A stretch of DNA of 64,000 nt from Pelomonas sp. V22. GTDB taxonomy: Bacteria > Pseudomonadota > Gammaproteobacteria > Burkholderiales > Burkholderiaceae_C. Position numbers and translations under genes: made by a program. Shown in pieces: positions 10,580 to 20,743 of the stretch (positions are counted from its first letter, which is position 1; each line of letters starts with the position of its first letter). Under the pieces are notes generated by a model that did not search any database, was not told the DNA's origin, and saw nothing but the letters and a program-made list of their open reading frames with translations. Location: assembly GCF_030014915.1 (NCBI RefSeq), contig NZ_JAGIXS010000006.1, positions 302,779-366,778 on the forward strand, written 5' to 3'.

Positions 10580-11128
10580 TCATTGTCCCGTGCCGGGCGA
10601 TTCGAGCCGGGCGCGCAGCACCACCTCGCTGGGCTCGCCGCGTCGCGCGACGATCAGCCCCTTCTCTGCAAAGCCGCCCAGGTCTACGGTCCAGCCCAAC
10701 TGCCTGAAGCCCTTGGTATCGCCTTCCAGCGCCTGGCTCGGCGCATCGGGCCAGGGCCGTCCACGCAGCCAGTCGAACAGCGCGGCCACCGGAATAGCCT
10801 CGCCCAGCAGGTCTTGCGTGAGGCTGTCCAGGTCGGGGTAGCGGCGCTGCTCCTTGGGCGTCTGAAGCAGTACCGATTGGCCGTCCCATCGGGCGCGGGC
10901 GATCAACTGCCCCAGTGGGCTGCTGAGCTCCAACTGGCCGGCGCGTGGCGTGCCTTGCAGATCGAAGCTGCCGCTGCCGCCCTGGTCGCGCCCGGTGACC
11001 TTGACGCTGAGCTTGCCGCTGAACTGCAGGGCATCGGCCTGCGCGGGCAGCGGCGGGGGCTTGTCGTCGATGCTGGCGCAGCCGACCAGGGCTGCGGCCA
11101 GCGCCGCAGCGATCAGTCGACGCAGCAT
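10580..11128 (-). CDS. lolB: Outer-membrane lipoprotein insertion factor LolB
   Basis: A 182-residue lipoprotein. The lipobox LVGC lies at residues 14-17, after an Ala-rich signal peptide. FSGKLSVKV and the LGQLIARARWDG segment fit LolB, which receives lipoproteins from LolA and inserts them into the outer membrane. Identification is also supported by position, directly upstream of ispE. The start codon overlaps the stop of the preceding TPR gene by one base (TGATG), so translation is coupled. Confidence 0.88.
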   Translation of the reverse strand: MLRRLIAAALAAALVGCASIDDKPPPLPAQADALQFSGKLSVKVTGRDQGGSGSFDLQGTPRAGQLELSSPLGQLIARARWDGQSVLLQTPKEQRRYPDLDSLTQDLLGEAIPVAALFDWLRGRPWPDAPSQALEGDTKGFRQLGWTVDLGGFAEKGLIVARRGEPSEVVLRARLESPGTGQ

Positions 11129-12858
11129 CAGGGCTTGGCCTTGAGCCGGGACTGCGTCTCGCGCAGCGCCTCGTTGCCAGGGTCGCGCTTAGCGCCCTCG
11201 GCCCACACGCGGCGCGCCTCGTCCTGCTGTTGGGTGACCCACAGCAGCTCGCCCAGATGGGCGGCGATCTCGGCGTCGGGGCGCGACTGGTAGGCCTGGC
11301 GCAGGAATTTCAGCGCCGCCTCGTGGTTGCCCATGCGGTATTCGATCCAGCCCATGCTGTCGACGATGAAGGGCTCGTTCGGCGCGTACTCCAGGGCCTT
11401 GGCGATCAGCTCCCGCGCCTCCGGCAGGCGCTCAGCCCTATCGGCCAGCGAATAGCCGAGGGCGTTGTAGGCGTGATAGTGCTCAGGCTTCAGCTCGATC
11501 ACTCGGCGCAGCAGAGCTTCCATCTGGTCCACTCGCCCCAGCTTCTCGGCGGCCATCGATTGCTCGTACAGCAGGTCCACATCACCGTCGAAACGCTTGT
11601 TGGCCTGCTCCAGCACCTCGTAGGCGAGCTTCCATTGCTGGGCTTCGCGCAGCAACTGGGCCTCGGCGATGAACTTCGCGCGGGCCTCTTCGTCGCGGGT
11701 CTCGGGCAGGGCCTGGATCAGCTTGCGGGCCTGATCGATCTTGCCCTGGCGGGCCAGCAGCGAGGCGCGGCGGTACTGCGTCTCGGTGAGGCGCTGCGGG
11801 TTGTCGACCTTGGCCAGCCAGGCCTCGGCGGCCTTGTAGTCGCGGCGCATCTCGGCCGCCTGGGCGAGCTGCAGCCAGGCCTGCTGCTGGGCTTCCTGGA
11901 CGTCGGATTCCTTGGCGTTGGGCGATTGCTCGATGCGCTTGAGGAACTCGGTCAGCGCGAGTTCTGCCGCCTCCGGATGGTGCAGGTCCAGCTCCAAGGC
12001 GCCGAGCGCGTACCAGGCCGAAGACAGCTCGGGCGAGCGCTGCGTGACGACGCGGAACTCGCGCGCCGCATCGGCGCTGCGCTGTGAACGGGCGAGCGCG
12101 CGGCCATAGGCCTGGCGCAGCGAATGGCTGTCGGGATGGCTGGCCAGGTAGTCGGTGACCACCCCCTCGGCCTCCTTGCTCGCCTGCATCAGCTCCAGGG
12201 CCAGCAGCGAGGGCTCGTCGGCGTCCGGCGCCACCTTGGATGCCTCGCGCAACAGTTCCAGGGCCCGCCCGGTTTCGGCGGCCACCGAAGCGAGCCGGCC
12301 GTTGACCAGCAAGGCCATCAGCCGCGTGGCTGGCACACGGGCTTGTTCTTGCAGCACAGGCTCCACGGCGGCCAGCACCTTTTTGGGTTCGGGTGAGCGT
12401 TGGAACAGCCGCGGCAGCGAGGCCAGCACGCCCACGCGCTGGTCTTCCGGTGTCAGGGCCAGCAGCGACCGCAGCGGGGCCGTGGCATCGGCTGGGCGAT
12501 TCAAGAGGGTCACCAGTTGCAGCGTCATCTGCTGCGCTTCCATCGACTCGGGCACGGCATCGGCCCAGGCGCGAGCCGCCTGCAGCGCTTCGTCGCCGGC
12601 GCGGGCCTGCAGAGCAATGTCGACGACGCGGCGGAACAGCGCCTCGTCGCCGGTGCGGCGGGCGGCGTCCAGCAGCACCTGGAAGGCCACGCCAGGCTTG
12701 CCCGAACGCAGCTCCATCTCGCCGACCAGCAGCTGATAGAACAGCGGCGCATCCATGTCGGAGTTCGGCGGCGGCACGGTGTTGGCGCGAGCCGCGAAGC
12801 TGCTGGCGAGCAGGGCGGTGCACAGGGCGAGCTTGTGCAGGGCGGGAGTCTTGGGCAT
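11128..12858 (-). CDS. Periplasmic/outer-membrane tetratricopeptide-repeat protein
   Basis: A 576-residue protein with a signal peptide (LALCTALLASSFAARA) followed by many degenerate TPR helices. Late repeats are clear: YHAYNALGYSLADRAERLPE and FIVDSMGWIEYRMGNHEAAL at about residues 455-510. It is coupled to lolB-ispE, an arrangement common in Betaproteobacteria, which suggests a scaffolding role in outer-membrane lipoprotein traffic; that role is inference. No enzymatic motif is visible. Confidence 0.85.
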   Translation of the reverse strand: MPKTPALHKLALCTALLASSFAARANTVPPPNSDMDAPLFYQLLVGEMELRSGKPGVAFQVLLDAARRTGDEALFRRVVDIALQARAGDEALQAARAWADAVPESMEAQQMTLQLVTLLNRPADATAPLRSLLALTPEDQRVGVLASLPRLFQRSPEPKKVLAAVEPVLQEQARVPATRLMALLVNGRLASVAAETGRALELLREASKVAPDADEPSLLALELMQASKEAEGVVTDYLASHPDSHSLRQAYGRALARSQRSADAAREFRVVTQRSPELSSAWYALGALELDLHHPEAAELALTEFLKRIEQSPNAKESDVQEAQQQAWLQLAQAAEMRRDYKAAEAWLAKVDNPQRLTETQYRRASLLARQGKIDQARKLIQALPETRDEEARAKFIAEAQLLREAQQWKLAYEVLEQANKRFDGDVDLLYEQSMAAEKLGRVDQMEALLRRVIELKPEHYHAYNALGYSLADRAERLPEARELIAKALEYAPNEPFIVDSMGWIEYRMGNHEAALKFLRQAYQSRPDAEIAAHLGELLWVTQQQDEARRVWAEGAKRDPGNEALRETQSRLKAKP

Positions 12859-12937
12859 TGCTGGATGCTCCTCAGGGAGGCCGGGTTGCGACCCATTCTA
12901 GGGACGCTCTGTAAAGCCGACATTTATCATGCCCGCC

Positions 12938-13753
12938 ATGCCTGAATTGCCCGAGGTTGAAGTCACCCGCCGTTCGTTTGCCGACGCCATTGCCGGTGCG
13001 CGGGTCGAGTCTGTGCGCCTCGGAAAGCCGCTGCGCTGGCCACTCGGCATCGAGCCTGCACAGCTGCGCGGCGAGTGGGTCGGGCAGGCTCAGCGCAGGG
13101 GCAAGTACCTGTGGCTGCCGCTGGGGCAGGGCGGTTTGCTGATGCACCTGGGCATGTCGGGCTCGCTGAATTTCTCGGCCACGGCGGCCGAGCCGGGGCC
13201 GCATGACCATTTCGATCTGCGCACCGATCGGGGCGTGTTGCGCCTGACCGATCCGCGCCGCTTTGGCGCCGTCGTGTGGTCGCCCTCGCTGGAAGATGAC
13301 CCTGCCGCCAAGCTGCTTTCCAACCTGGGCCTGGAGCCCTTCGACGCCCGCTTCGACGGCGCCCACCTGCATGCCGGCCTGGCCGGCCGCAAGGTGGCGG
13401 TGAAGCTGGCGCTGCTGGCCGGAGACATCGTCGTCGGCGCCGGCAATGTCTACGCCTGCGAAGCCTTGTTCCGCGCCGGCATCGACCCTCGCACCCCTGC
13501 CCACAAGCTCAGCCGCCCCCGCTGCGCCCGCCTGGCCGATGCGGTGCGCGCCGTGCTGGCGCAGGCGCTGGAGGCCGGCGGCACCACGCTGCGGGACTTC
13601 AAGGATGCCCATGGCGTGGCCGGCAGCTTCCAGATGCAGGCCGAGGTCTACGGCCGCGAAGGCCTGGCCTGCCTGCGCTGCGGGAGCAAGATCAAGCGCA
13701 TCGTCCAGGGCCAGCGTTCCACCTTCTTTTGTCCCTCATGCCAGAAACGCTGA
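12938..13753 (+). CDS. mutM: Formamidopyrimidine-DNA glycosylase
   Basis: A 271-residue Fpg, which excises 8-oxoguanine and formamidopyrimidines and nicks the abasic site. The second in-frame ATG is chosen because Fpg must begin MPELPEVE so that Pro2 becomes the catalytic N-terminus; the ATG 9 nt upstream would add three residues. The C-terminal zinc finger is intact (CLRCGS ... CPSCQ). It is followed closely by mutY, so the two GO-system repair enzymes are neighbours. Confidence 0.96.
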   Translation: MPELPEVEVTRRSFADAIAGARVESVRLGKPLRWPLGIEPAQLRGEWVGQAQRRGKYLWLPLGQGGLLMHLGMSGSLNFSATAAEPGPHDHFDLRTDRGVLRLTDPRRFGAVVWSPSLEDDPAAKLLSNLGLEPFDARFDGAHLHAGLAGRKVAVKLALLAGDIVVGAGNVYACEALFRAGIDPRTPAHKLSRPRCARLADAVRAVLAQALEAGGTTLRDFKDAHGVAGSFQMQAEVYGREGLACLRCGSKIKRIVQGQRSTFFCPSCQKR

Positions 13754-13758
13754 AACCG

Positions 13759-14787
13759 ATGACGACGACGAACCTGCCGCTGGACTTCGGCCCCTTGCTG
13801 GTGGCCTGGCAGCGCAAGCACGGGCGGCATGAGCTGCCCTGGCAGAACACGCAGGACCCCTACCGCGTCTGGCTCAGCGAAATCATGCTGCAGCAGACCC
13901 AGGTGACGACGGTGCTGGCCTACTACCAGCGCTTTCTGCAGCGCTTCCCCACGGTGGCTGACCTGGCTGCTGCTTCGCTCGACGAAGTACTGGCCATGTG
14001 GCAGGGCCTCGGCTACTACAGCCGGGCGCGCAACCTGCACCGCTGCGCCGTGGTGGTGGCGGCGCGGGCCGATGGCGCCTTTCCGCGGACGGCGGCGGAG
14101 CTGGCTGAGTTGCCCGGCATCGGGCGTTCTACCGCTGCCGCCATCGCCGCCTTCTGCTTCGGCGAGCGCGTGGCCATTCTCGATGGCAACGTGAAGCGGG
14201 TGCTGTCGCGCCTGCTGGCTTTCGATGGCGACCTGGCCAGCAGCGCGCAGGAGAAGCTGTTGTGGCGCCACGCCGAGGCCTTGCTGCCGACGGAGGGCAT
14301 CACGGCCTACACGCAAGGCCTGATGGACCTGGGCTCCAGCATCTGCTCGACCCGCTCGCCTCAATGCCTGCTGTGCCCGGCCTCCGAGCTCTGCGCCGCG
14401 CGCGCGGCCGGCGAGGCCGAGCGCTACCCGGTCAGGACCCGCAAGCTCAAGCGCGGTCGGCGCGAGAACTGGTGGCTGTGGCTGGAGAACCCGGCCGGCG
14501 AGGTGCTCTTGCAGCAGCGGCCCGAGACCGGCGTTTGGGCCGGGCTGTGGACGCTGCCGCTGTTCGATGACGAGGCTGCGCTCAAGCAGGCCACGCGAGA
14601 CCTGGAGGGCGAGCCCGAAGTGCTGCCGCGCATCGAACATGCGCTGACGCATTTCGACTGGGTGCTGCATCCTCGCCGGGCGATGCTGACCAATGGCCAT
14701 GCCGCCATGGCCGAAGGACAATGGGTGGCGCGTGAGCGGCTGGCGAGCTATGCCCTGCCGGCGCCGCTGAAGAAATTGCTGGCCTGA
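13759..14787 (+). CDS. mutY: A/G-specific adenine glycosylase
   Basis: A 342-residue MutY, which removes adenine mispaired with 8-oxoguanine. Visible motifs are SEIMLQQTQV with the catalytic Glu, helix-hairpin-helix LPGIGRSTAAAIAAF, the catalytic Asp in VAILDGNVKRVLSR, the iron-sulphur cysteines in the pattern C-x6-C-x2-C-x5-C, and a C-terminal NUDIX-like 8-oxoG-recognition domain. I prefer the ATG at 13759, 5 nt after the mutM stop. An ATG at 13738 inside mutM is the alternative and would add seven residues. Confidence 0.95.
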   Translation: MTTTNLPLDFGPLLVAWQRKHGRHELPWQNTQDPYRVWLSEIMLQQTQVTTVLAYYQRFLQRFPTVADLAAASLDEVLAMWQGLGYYSRARNLHRCAVVVAARADGAFPRTAAELAELPGIGRSTAAAIAAFCFGERVAILDGNVKRVLSRLLAFDGDLASSAQEKLLWRHAEALLPTEGITAYTQGLMDLGSSICSTRSPQCLLCPASELCAARAAGEAERYPVRTRKLKRGRRENWWLWLENPAGEVLLQQRPETGVWAGLWTLPLFDDEAALKQATRDLEGEPEVLPRIEHALTHFDWVLHPRRAMLTNGHAAMAEGQWVARERLASYALPAPLKKLLA

Positions 14788-14802
14788 GGAGACGAGCGAG
14801 CC

Positions 14803-15111
14803 ATGAATCCTGCCCTGAAGAATGCGGTTGAGTGGGCCCTGATCGCCCTGCTGGTGGCCGGCGCGTGCCTGGGCCTGCTGGTGGTCGCGAATGGTGGCGA
14901 TGAAGAGATCTCGGCCGTGAAAGCCACGATGCTGAGCCTCGGCATTGCGGGCGGCTGGCTCGCCCATCTGGTCTTCATGGCCCAGTGCCTCAAGATCAGC
15001 GGCCGGCGCATGATGCCCTGGCTGCTGCTGCTCATCGTGTTCACGCCCATCGCCTCCGCGGTCCTGCTGGCGATGCTGTTCTCGGGCGCGCAGTCGCGGC
15101 AGGCGGGCTGA
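14803..15111 (+). CDS. Small three-helix membrane protein of unknown function
   Basis: A 102-residue protein with three strong hydrophobic segments (about residues 8-29, 42-62 and 71-93) and a short charged loop GGDEEIS after the first. It follows mutY by 15 nt with a GAGGAGA-type ribosome-binding site and is probably co-transcribed. I do not recognise a family. A GRRMMP turn between helices 2 and 3 gives a positive cytoplasmic loop. Confidence 0.7.
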   Translation: MNPALKNAVEWALIALLVAGACLGLLVVANGGDEEISAVKATMLSLGIAGGWLAHLVFMAQCLKISGRRMMPWLLLLIVFTPIASAVLLAMLFSGAQSRQAG

Positions 15112-15115
15112 GCCT

Positions 15116-16036
15116 TTAGCGGTAGTCCAGTTCGCGGTGCCGCTTGAGCACCTGGCCGTGATAGGCGAACTGGCGCGTCAGCGTCTCCACCAGATAGACC
15201 GAGCGGTGCTGGCCTCCGGTGCAGCCGATGGCAATGGTCAGGTAGCTGCGCTGGTCGGCCGCAAAGGCCGGCAGCCACTGGCCGATGAAGGCGCCGATCT
15301 GTGCCAGCATCAATCGCACCTCGGGCTGGTCTTCCAGGTACTCGGCCACCGGTTTGTCGCGGCCGGTGAGTGGCCGCAATTCGCGGTCGTAGTAGGGGTT
15401 GGGCAGCACGCGCACGTCAAAGACGAAATCGGCGTCGCTCGGCACGCCGTGCTTGAAGGCGAATGATTCGAACACCAGGGTCAGCGATTCGCCCTTGACC
15501 GCCACCAGGTCTCGCACCCATGCGCGCAGCTGGGCTGGGCGCAGGAGGCTGGTGTCGATGACGGTGGACTCGACCCGCAGCGCGGCCAGCAGTTCGCGCT
15601 CCAGCTGAATGGCGTCGAGCAGGGCGCGGTGGTTGTCGTCCAGCGAGTTCTCGTCCTGACGCAGCGGATGAGGGCGGCGCGTCTCGGAGAAGCGCCGCAT
15701 CAGCGCCTCGGTGTTGGCATCCAGGAAGATCGAGCGCACGGCCGTGCCCTCGCTGCGCAACTGCTTGATCAGCGGCAGCAGATGCGGCAGCGAGCCCGCG
15801 CTGCGCACGTCGACGGCAATCGCCACGCGGCGCTTGCCGCGGCGCTCTTCCAGCATCAGGAACTGCGGCAGCAGCTCGGGCGGCAGGTTGTCCACGCAGA
15901 AGAAACCGGCGTCTTCCAGCGCATGCATGGCCACGGACTTGCCGCCACCCGACATGCCGGTGAGCAGCACCAGGTCGGCCGCGCCGGTGGGGCTCACGCC
16001 GATGTCGATCAAGGGAGCGGGGCTGGTGCTGATCAT
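15116..16036 (-). CDS. rapZ: RNase adapter protein RapZ / P-loop nucleotide-binding protein
   Basis: A 306-residue RapZ/YvcJ-family protein. It has a Walker A loop GMSGGGKS near residues 27-34, followed by [20 protein letters not shown]. The C-terminal domain carries the family segments [22 protein letters not shown] and [17 protein letters not shown]. In E. coli RapZ guides sRNA GlmZ to RNase E in glucosamine-6-phosphate control; the role in betaproteobacteria is less certain. The ATG overlaps the recN stop (ATGA). Confidence 0.93.
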   Translation of the reverse strand: MISTSPAPLIDIGVSPTGAADLVLLTGMSGGGKSVAMHALEDAGFFCVDNLPPELLPQFLMLEERRGKRRVAIAVDVRSAGSLPHLLPLIKQLRSEGTAVRSIFLDANTEALMRRFSETRRPHPLRQDENSLDDNHRALLDAIQLERELLAALRVESTVIDTSLLRPAQLRAWVRDLVAVKGESLTLVFESFAFKHGVPSDADFVFDVRVLPNPYYDRELRPLTGRDKPVAEYLEDQPEVRLMLAQIGAFIGQWLPAFAADQRSYLTIAIGCTGGQHRSVYLVETLTRQFAYHGQVLKRHRELDYR

Positions 16037-17712
16037 GATTTGGCGGCCTTGGCCGGCTTGGCGGAGAGCGTCAGCATCTCCTGCGCATGCGCGAGGCTGG
16101 TGGAAGAAAGACGTTCGCCGCCCAGCATGCGGGCGATCTCGGCCACGCGGGCCTCGCCGGCGACCGGCTGCACATCGCTGCAGGTGACGCCCTGGTGCAA
16201 GGCCTTGGACACCACGTAATGCTGGTCGGCACAGGCGGCAACCTGGGGCAGGTGGGTGACGGCCAGCACCTGGGACGAGCGGCCCAGCTGCTTCATCAGC
16301 CGGCCCACAGTCTCGGCCACGGCGCCGCCGACGCCGGCATCGATTTCGTCAAAGATCAGCGTGCCGGCGGCCTGGCCATCGAGCTGGCAGGTGGTGACGG
16401 CAATGGCCAGCGCGATGCGCGAGAGCTCGCCGCCCGAGGCCACCTTGGCCAAGGGCCGCGGCGTGCTGCCCGCATGGCCCGCGACCAGGAATTCCGCCGA
16501 TTCGAGACCGAAGCTCTGCGGCTGCTCCTGCGGCAGCAGCGCGATCTCGAAGCGGCCGCCCGCCATGCCCAGCTGCTGCATGGCCTGACTCACGGCAGCC
16601 GACAGCTGCGGTGCCGCCTTGGCACGTGCCACGCTGACCCGCTTGGCTTCCTGCTCGAAGGCCTTGCGCGCGGCCGCCTGGGCCTGCTCCAGTGCGGCCA
16701 GGTCGGTGGCAGCTTCGAGCTGCTGCAGCTCGGACTTCCATTCATTCAAGAGCGCGGGCAACTCGGCCGGCGGCCGGCGGTAGCGGCGTGCCATCTGCAT
16801 CCAGGCCGACAGGCGCTCGTCCAGCTGCTGCAGCCGCTCGGGCTCCTGCTCGGCGCCATGCAGGTAGGAACTCAGGGTGTGGACGGCGTCCTGCATCTGC
16901 GCCTGTGCGCCTTGCAGGGCCTCGACGGCGCCTTGCAGGCGTGGGTCGTAGCCCAGCACGGCTTGCAAGCCATCTAGCGCGCGCTCGGTCAGGCGCTCGG
17001 CGCTGGTGTCGGCTTCGCTCAGCGCATCCAGCGCGCCGCGCGCGGCATCCATCAGCGAGGCGGCGTGTGACAGGCGCTGGTGCTCGCCATTCAGCTCTTC
17101 CCATTCCTGCTCGCCCGGCGCGAGTCGGTCCAGCTCGGTGATCTGCCAGGCCAGGCGCTCATGTTCGCGTGCGAGCTCGGCCGAGCGGCTCTGCGCCGCT
17201 TCCAGCTTCTCGCTGGCGGCGCGCCAATCACCGTAGGACTTGCCAAGTGCTGCGGTGCTCAAGCCGGCGTAAGCATCGAGCAGCGCACGCACTGAAGGCG
17301 CGCGGGTCAGGCCTTGCCAGGCATGCTGGCCGTGGATGTCCACCAGGTGATCGGCCAGCTCGCGCAGCTGGGCCACGGTGGCGGCGCTGCCGTTGATCCA
17401 GGCGCGGCTCTTGCCTTGCGCATCGATCACGCGCCGGAAGAGCAGGCTGTCGGATTCGGCATCGAAGCCGGCTTCATCGAGCCAGACGAAAAGGCTGGCC
17501 GGGCGGTCGAACTCGGCGGTGATCTCGGCTCGGGCCGCGCCCTCGCGCACCACGCCTGCATCGCCCCGGCTGCCTAGCGCCAGCTGCAATGCATCGATCA
17601 GGATGGACTTGCCGGCGCCGGTCTCGCCGGTGAGCGCGGCAAAGCCGGCGGCGAAGTCCAGCTCGAGGCTGGGAACGATGACGAAATCTCTGAGCGACAG
17701 GCGGCGCAGCAT
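16033..17712 (-). CDS. recN: DNA repair protein RecN
   Basis: A 559-residue SMC-like ATPase involved in double-strand-break repair. The start [20 protein letters not shown] precedes Walker [11 protein letters not shown] (about residues 28-37). A long coiled-coil middle follows, then the C-terminal ABC signature [15 protein letters not shown] and Walker [13 protein letters not shown]. The start overlaps the nadK stop by one base (TGATG), and the end overlaps the rapZ start. I saw no LexA box in the nadK upstream region. Confidence 0.96.
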   Translation of the reverse strand: MLRRLSLRDFVIVPSLELDFAAGFAALTGETGAGKSILIDALQLALGSRGDAGVVREGAARAEITAEFDRPASLFVWLDEAGFDAESDSLLFRRVIDAQGKSRAWINGSAATVAQLRELADHLVDIHGQHAWQGLTRAPSVRALLDAYAGLSTAALGKSYGDWRAASEKLEAAQSRSAELAREHERLAWQITELDRLAPGEQEWEELNGEHQRLSHAASLMDAARGALDALSEADTSAERLTERALDGLQAVLGYDPRLQGAVEALQGAQAQMQDAVHTLSSYLHGAEQEPERLQQLDERLSAWMQMARRYRRPPAELPALLNEWKSELQQLEAATDLAALEQAQAAARKAFEQEAKRVSVARAKAAPQLSAAVSQAMQQLGMAGGRFEIALLPQEQPQSFGLESAEFLVAGHAGSTPRPLAKVASGGELSRIALAIAVTTCQLDGQAAGTLIFDEIDAGVGGAVAETVGRLMKQLGRSSQVLAVTHLPQVAACADQHYVVSKALHQGVTCSDVQPVAGEARVAEIARMLGGERLSSTSLAHAQEMLTLSAKPAKAAKS

Positions 17713-18587
17713 CAGGCCACTCCCTCATACCAGCGCAGCTTGCGACGCAGCGTGGCGTAATAGCTCCAGCCCTTGGGATGTAGGAAGCAGACCTGGTGCT
17801 CTGAGCGGCGCACGCTGATGCGGTCGCCGTGCAGCAGACTGGCGAGGCTCTGCATGTCGAAGTTCACACTAGCGTCGCGGCCAGCCACGATCTCGAGCAG
17901 CACGCCGCCCTGGTCGGGCAACACGATGGGGCGGTTGGACAGCGCATGCGAGGCGATGGGCACCAGCACCCAGCCAGCGATGCTCGGATGCAGGATGGGG
18001 CCGCCGGCCGACAGCGAGTAGGCCGTGGAGCCGGTGGGCGAGGAGACGATCACGCCGTCTGCCCGCATATTGGCCACGAATTCCTCGCCGACCTGGACCC
18101 GCAGCTCCACCATGCTGGCGGTGGCGCCGCGGCTCACCACCACGTCGTTGAGCGCCAGGCCTTCGAAGATCGATTCGCCATCGCGCCAGACCGCGCCTTC
18201 CAGTACAGCGCGTTTCTCCATTTCGTAGTCGCCGGCGAGGATGGGCGCCAGCGCTTCGCGGAAATGCTCGATCGAGATGTCGGTGATGAAACCCAGGCGG
18301 CCCTGGTTGATGCCGACCAGCGGGGTGCCATGTCTTGCCATCTGGCGGGCAAAGCCGAGCATGGTGCCGTCGCCGCCGACCACGATGGCCAGGTCGCAAT
18401 CCGCACCAAGCTGGTCGGGGCTGAGCGCCTCATAGTCGGTGATGCCGGTGTTCTCGGCCGTCTCGAGCTCCAACGAGACGTCGAGGCCCAGGTCGGTCAC
18501 GAACTCGGCAATTTCCTCAAGCAGCGGGCGTATGCCACGCGCCTGATGTTTGCCCACGATTGCCACATGTCGAAAACGCTTGGCCAT
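17712..18587 (-). CDS. nadK: NAD kinase
   Basis: A 291-residue ATP-NAD kinase making NADP. It starts [18 protein letters not shown] and contains the catalytic [18 protein letters not shown], and the NAD-binding [17 protein letters not shown]. An in-frame extension upstream of 18587 would run back through the divergent hrcA and is rejected. It heads a nadK-recN-rapZ transcription unit divergent from hrcA, with 68 bp between the two start codons. Confidence 0.96.
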   Translation of the reverse strand: MAKRFRHVAIVGKHQARGIRPLLEEIAEFVTDLGLDVSLELETAENTGITDYEALSPDQLGADCDLAIVVGGDGTMLGFARQMARHGTPLVGINQGRLGFITDISIEHFREALAPILAGDYEMEKRAVLEGAVWRDGESIFEGLALNDVVVSRGATASMVELRVQVGEEFVANMRADGVIVSSPTGSTAYSLSAGGPILHPSIAGWVLVPIASHALSNRPIVLPDQGGVLLEIVAGRDASVNFDMQSLASLLHGDRISVRRSEHQVCFLHPKGWSYYATLRRKLRWYEGVA

Positions 18588-18655
18588 GGGAGGAATTACA
18601 CCACAGGGGCTTGTCCCGAAGAGGCGGCGTGGCGAGGGTCCGTACAATCGAAAGC

Positions 18656-19675
18656 ATGCTGGACGAGCGCTCCAAATCCCTGCTGAAAACCCTGGTCGAA
18701 CGCTATATCGCGGACGGCCAGCCCGTGGGTTCCCGCACCCTGTCCAAGGCCTCGGGTCTGGAGCTTTCGCCGGCCACCATTCGCAACGTGATGGCCGACC
18801 TCGAGGAGCTGGGCCTGATCGCCAGCCCGCACACTTCGGCCGGCCGCATCCCAACGGCGCGCGGCTACCGACTCTTCGTCGACACCATGCTGACGGCCCA
18901 GCCCGGCCTGATGGAGGCGAAGCCGCTGGAGCAGCAGCTGCAGCCGGACCAGCCGCAGCGCGTGATCACCAGCGCGGCCAATCTGCTGTCCAACCTTTCC
19001 AGTTTTGTCGGCGTCGTGACCGCGCCGCGCAAGGCCAGTGTTTTTCACCACATCGAGTTTTTGCGCCTGGGCGACCGCCGCGTGCTGGTCATCATGGTTT
19101 CGCCCGACGGCGATGTGCAGAACCGCGTGATTTTCACCGCCCAGGACCTGAGCCAGATTGAGCTGGCCGAGGCCAGCAATCGTCTGAATGCCCATTACGC
19201 CGGCCTCACGCTGGAGGCGGTGCGCGAGCGGCTGAAGAACGAGGTGGACGAGCTGCGGGGCGAGATTGCCCTGCTGATGCAAGCCGCCGTCCAGGCCGGC
19301 ACCGACGCCATGGCTGGCAGTGAGGAGCATCTGATCATCTCTGGCGAGCGCAATCTGCTGACCGTGCAGGACTTCAGCAATGACCTCGGCAGCCTGCGCC
19401 GGCTGTTCGGCCTGTTCGAGGAGAAGACCCAGCTGATGCGCCTGCTCGACGTCTCTAGCCGTGCCGAGGGCGTGCGCATCTACATCGGCGGCGAGAGCCA
19501 GGTCGTTCCCTATGAGGAACTGTCGGTCGTCTCTGCGCCCTACGAAATCGACGGCCAGGTGGTCGGCACCCTCGGCGTGATCGGCCCCACCCGCATGGCC
19601 TACGACCGCATGATCCAGATCGTCGACATCACCTCGCGCATGGTCAGCCAGGCCTTGTCGGCCCACAGCAAGTAG
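18656..19675 (+). CDS. hrcA: Heat-inducible transcription repressor HrcA
   Basis: A 339-residue HrcA, repressor of groE/dnaK-type operons through CIRCE elements. The N-terminal winged helix starts [18 protein letters not shown] and continues with the HTH residues [16 protein letters not shown] and the wing [16 protein letters not shown]. The C-terminal part includes [18 protein letters not shown]. The ATG at 18656 matches the family start. No CIRCE sequence was found in the promoter region shared with nadK. Confidence 0.96.
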   Translation: MLDERSKSLLKTLVERYIADGQPVGSRTLSKASGLELSPATIRNVMADLEELGLIASPHTSAGRIPTARGYRLFVDTMLTAQPGLMEAKPLEQQLQPDQPQRVITSAANLLSNLSSFVGVVTAPRKASVFHHIEFLRLGDRRVLVIMVSPDGDVQNRVIFTAQDLSQIELAEASNRLNAHYAGLTLEAVRERLKNEVDELRGEIALLMQAAVQAGTDAMAGSEEHLIISGERNLLTVQDFSNDLGSLRRLFGLFEEKTQLMRLLDVSSRAEGVRIYIGGESQVVPYEELSVVSAPYEIDGQVVGTLGVIGPTRMAYDRMIQIVDITSRMVSQALSAHSK

Positions 19676-19711
19676 GCCTCGCCCGCCCTATACAATCGCG
19701 CGCTTCCCCGG

Positions 19712-19788
19712 GGGCCGTTAGCTCAGTTGGTTAGAGCAGAGGACTCATAATCCTTTGGTCGCAGGTTCAAGTCCTGCACGGCCTACCA
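19712..19788 (+). tRNA. tRNA with CAT anticodon (tRNA-Met, or tRNA-Ile2 needing lysidine)
   Basis: A 77-nt tRNA with acceptor GGGCCGT pairing ACGGCCT (one G-U at the end), discriminator A and encoded CCA. The anticodon arm is GGACTCATAATCC with CAT, and the T arm is GCAGGTTCAAGTCCTGC. An automatic caller would label it Met. The variable/T-arm run TTGGTCGCxGGTTCAAGTCC resembles the minor tRNA-Ile(CAU) of enteric bacteria as I remember it, so Ile2 is a real alternative. Confidence 0.95.
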
Positions 19789-19818
19789 AAGATTTCCTGC
19801 TTTCAGGCCGCCGCGCCC

Positions 19819-20694
19819 ATGCCAACGATGAGATTTGCAGCTCTGACCGTGATGTGCCTGGCGGGCCTGTCGTTGTCGTCCCTGGCCTCGGCACAGTTTT
19901 CCCAGCCCAAGTTCCCTCCACAGCTTCCCGAGGTTGCGAAGGAGGGCTATTTCAAGCAGTTCGTGCCCGCAGCTGAGCACAAGGCTTTCGTCGTCAGCGC
20001 CGACGGTCAGCGCTTCTCGGCGGTGTTTGGGCGGAACTCGGTTGATGAGGCTGCCCGCGTTGCGTCGTCGGCTTGCCTGGCGGAGCACAAGGTGCCTTGC
20101 CGTATCTGGCTTGCGGACAAGACCGAGATGTTTGGCAGCTATGCCAAGACAGCTCAGGAGTCTGCAAGGGCCGTGGCCAAGCTTCCCGCAGGACTTGGTG
20201 GCAAGCGCTTTGCGGACGAAGCGGTCGACTATCAGGTCGCCACCCCGGCGGGCTTGCGCCCGGGGAAGGAAGTCCATGGCCTCACGCCGCTGGCAGCGCC
20301 TGACGGTGCCGAGCGGATCGAGACGGATGCCCTGGTCAAGCTCTACAAGTCCGAGAAGCGCCTGGTTGTCTTGGACGTTCTGCACTCCAGGAGCCTCACC
20401 CGCAGCACGCTGCCCAAGGCGACCTGGATCTATGGCGGTGGCTGGGAGCAGGGCGAGCTGAACAAGGTGATAGACAGCCAGTTCCTGCTTGCCATGCGTA
20501 GCCTGGCGCCACGCAAGGACACGCCCATCGTCAGCTATTGCTCGAACCGGGAGTGCTGGCTGTCATGGAATGCAGCGCTGCGCTTGAAGCAGGCGGGCTA
20601 CGAGCACGTTTACTGGTACCGGGGCGGTGTTGACGCTTGGCATGCGGCCGGCCTCCCGCTGGTCGAGACGCCGCTGTTCGCACACATGTGGTGA
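19819..20694 (+). CDS. Secreted rhodanese-like protein with a CxxxxCW motif
   Basis: A 291-residue exported protein. The signal peptide is LTVMCLAGLSLSSLASA. A C-terminal rhodanese-like fold (about residues 165-285) has active-site-like SYCSNRECWLSWNAAL and ends GYEHVYWYRGGVDAWHAAGL. This closely follows the 'CxxCW motif' rhodaneses associated with PQQ-dependent catabolism, but with four residues between the cysteines. The first 150 residues hold two further cysteines and no family I recognise. It stands alone between the CAU tRNA and the phosphofructokinase. An ATG at 19828 is an equally possible start. Confidence 0.8.
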   Translation: MPTMRFAALTVMCLAGLSLSSLASAQFSQPKFPPQLPEVAKEGYFKQFVPAAEHKAFVVSADGQRFSAVFGRNSVDEAARVASSACLAEHKVPCRIWLADKTEMFGSYAKTAQESARAVAKLPAGLGGKRFADEAVDYQVATPAGLRPGKEVHGLTPLAAPDGAERIETDALVKLYKSEKRLVVLDVLHSRSLTRSTLPKATWIYGGGWEQGELNKVIDSQFLLAMRSLAPRKDTPIVSYCSNRECWLSWNAALRLKQAGYEHVYWYRGGVDAWHAAGLPLVETPLFAHMW

Positions 20695-20743
20695 CCGATT
20701 GGAGCCAGGTGCCGCTGTCTGGGCGCATGGTTTGCGGTCGCTT

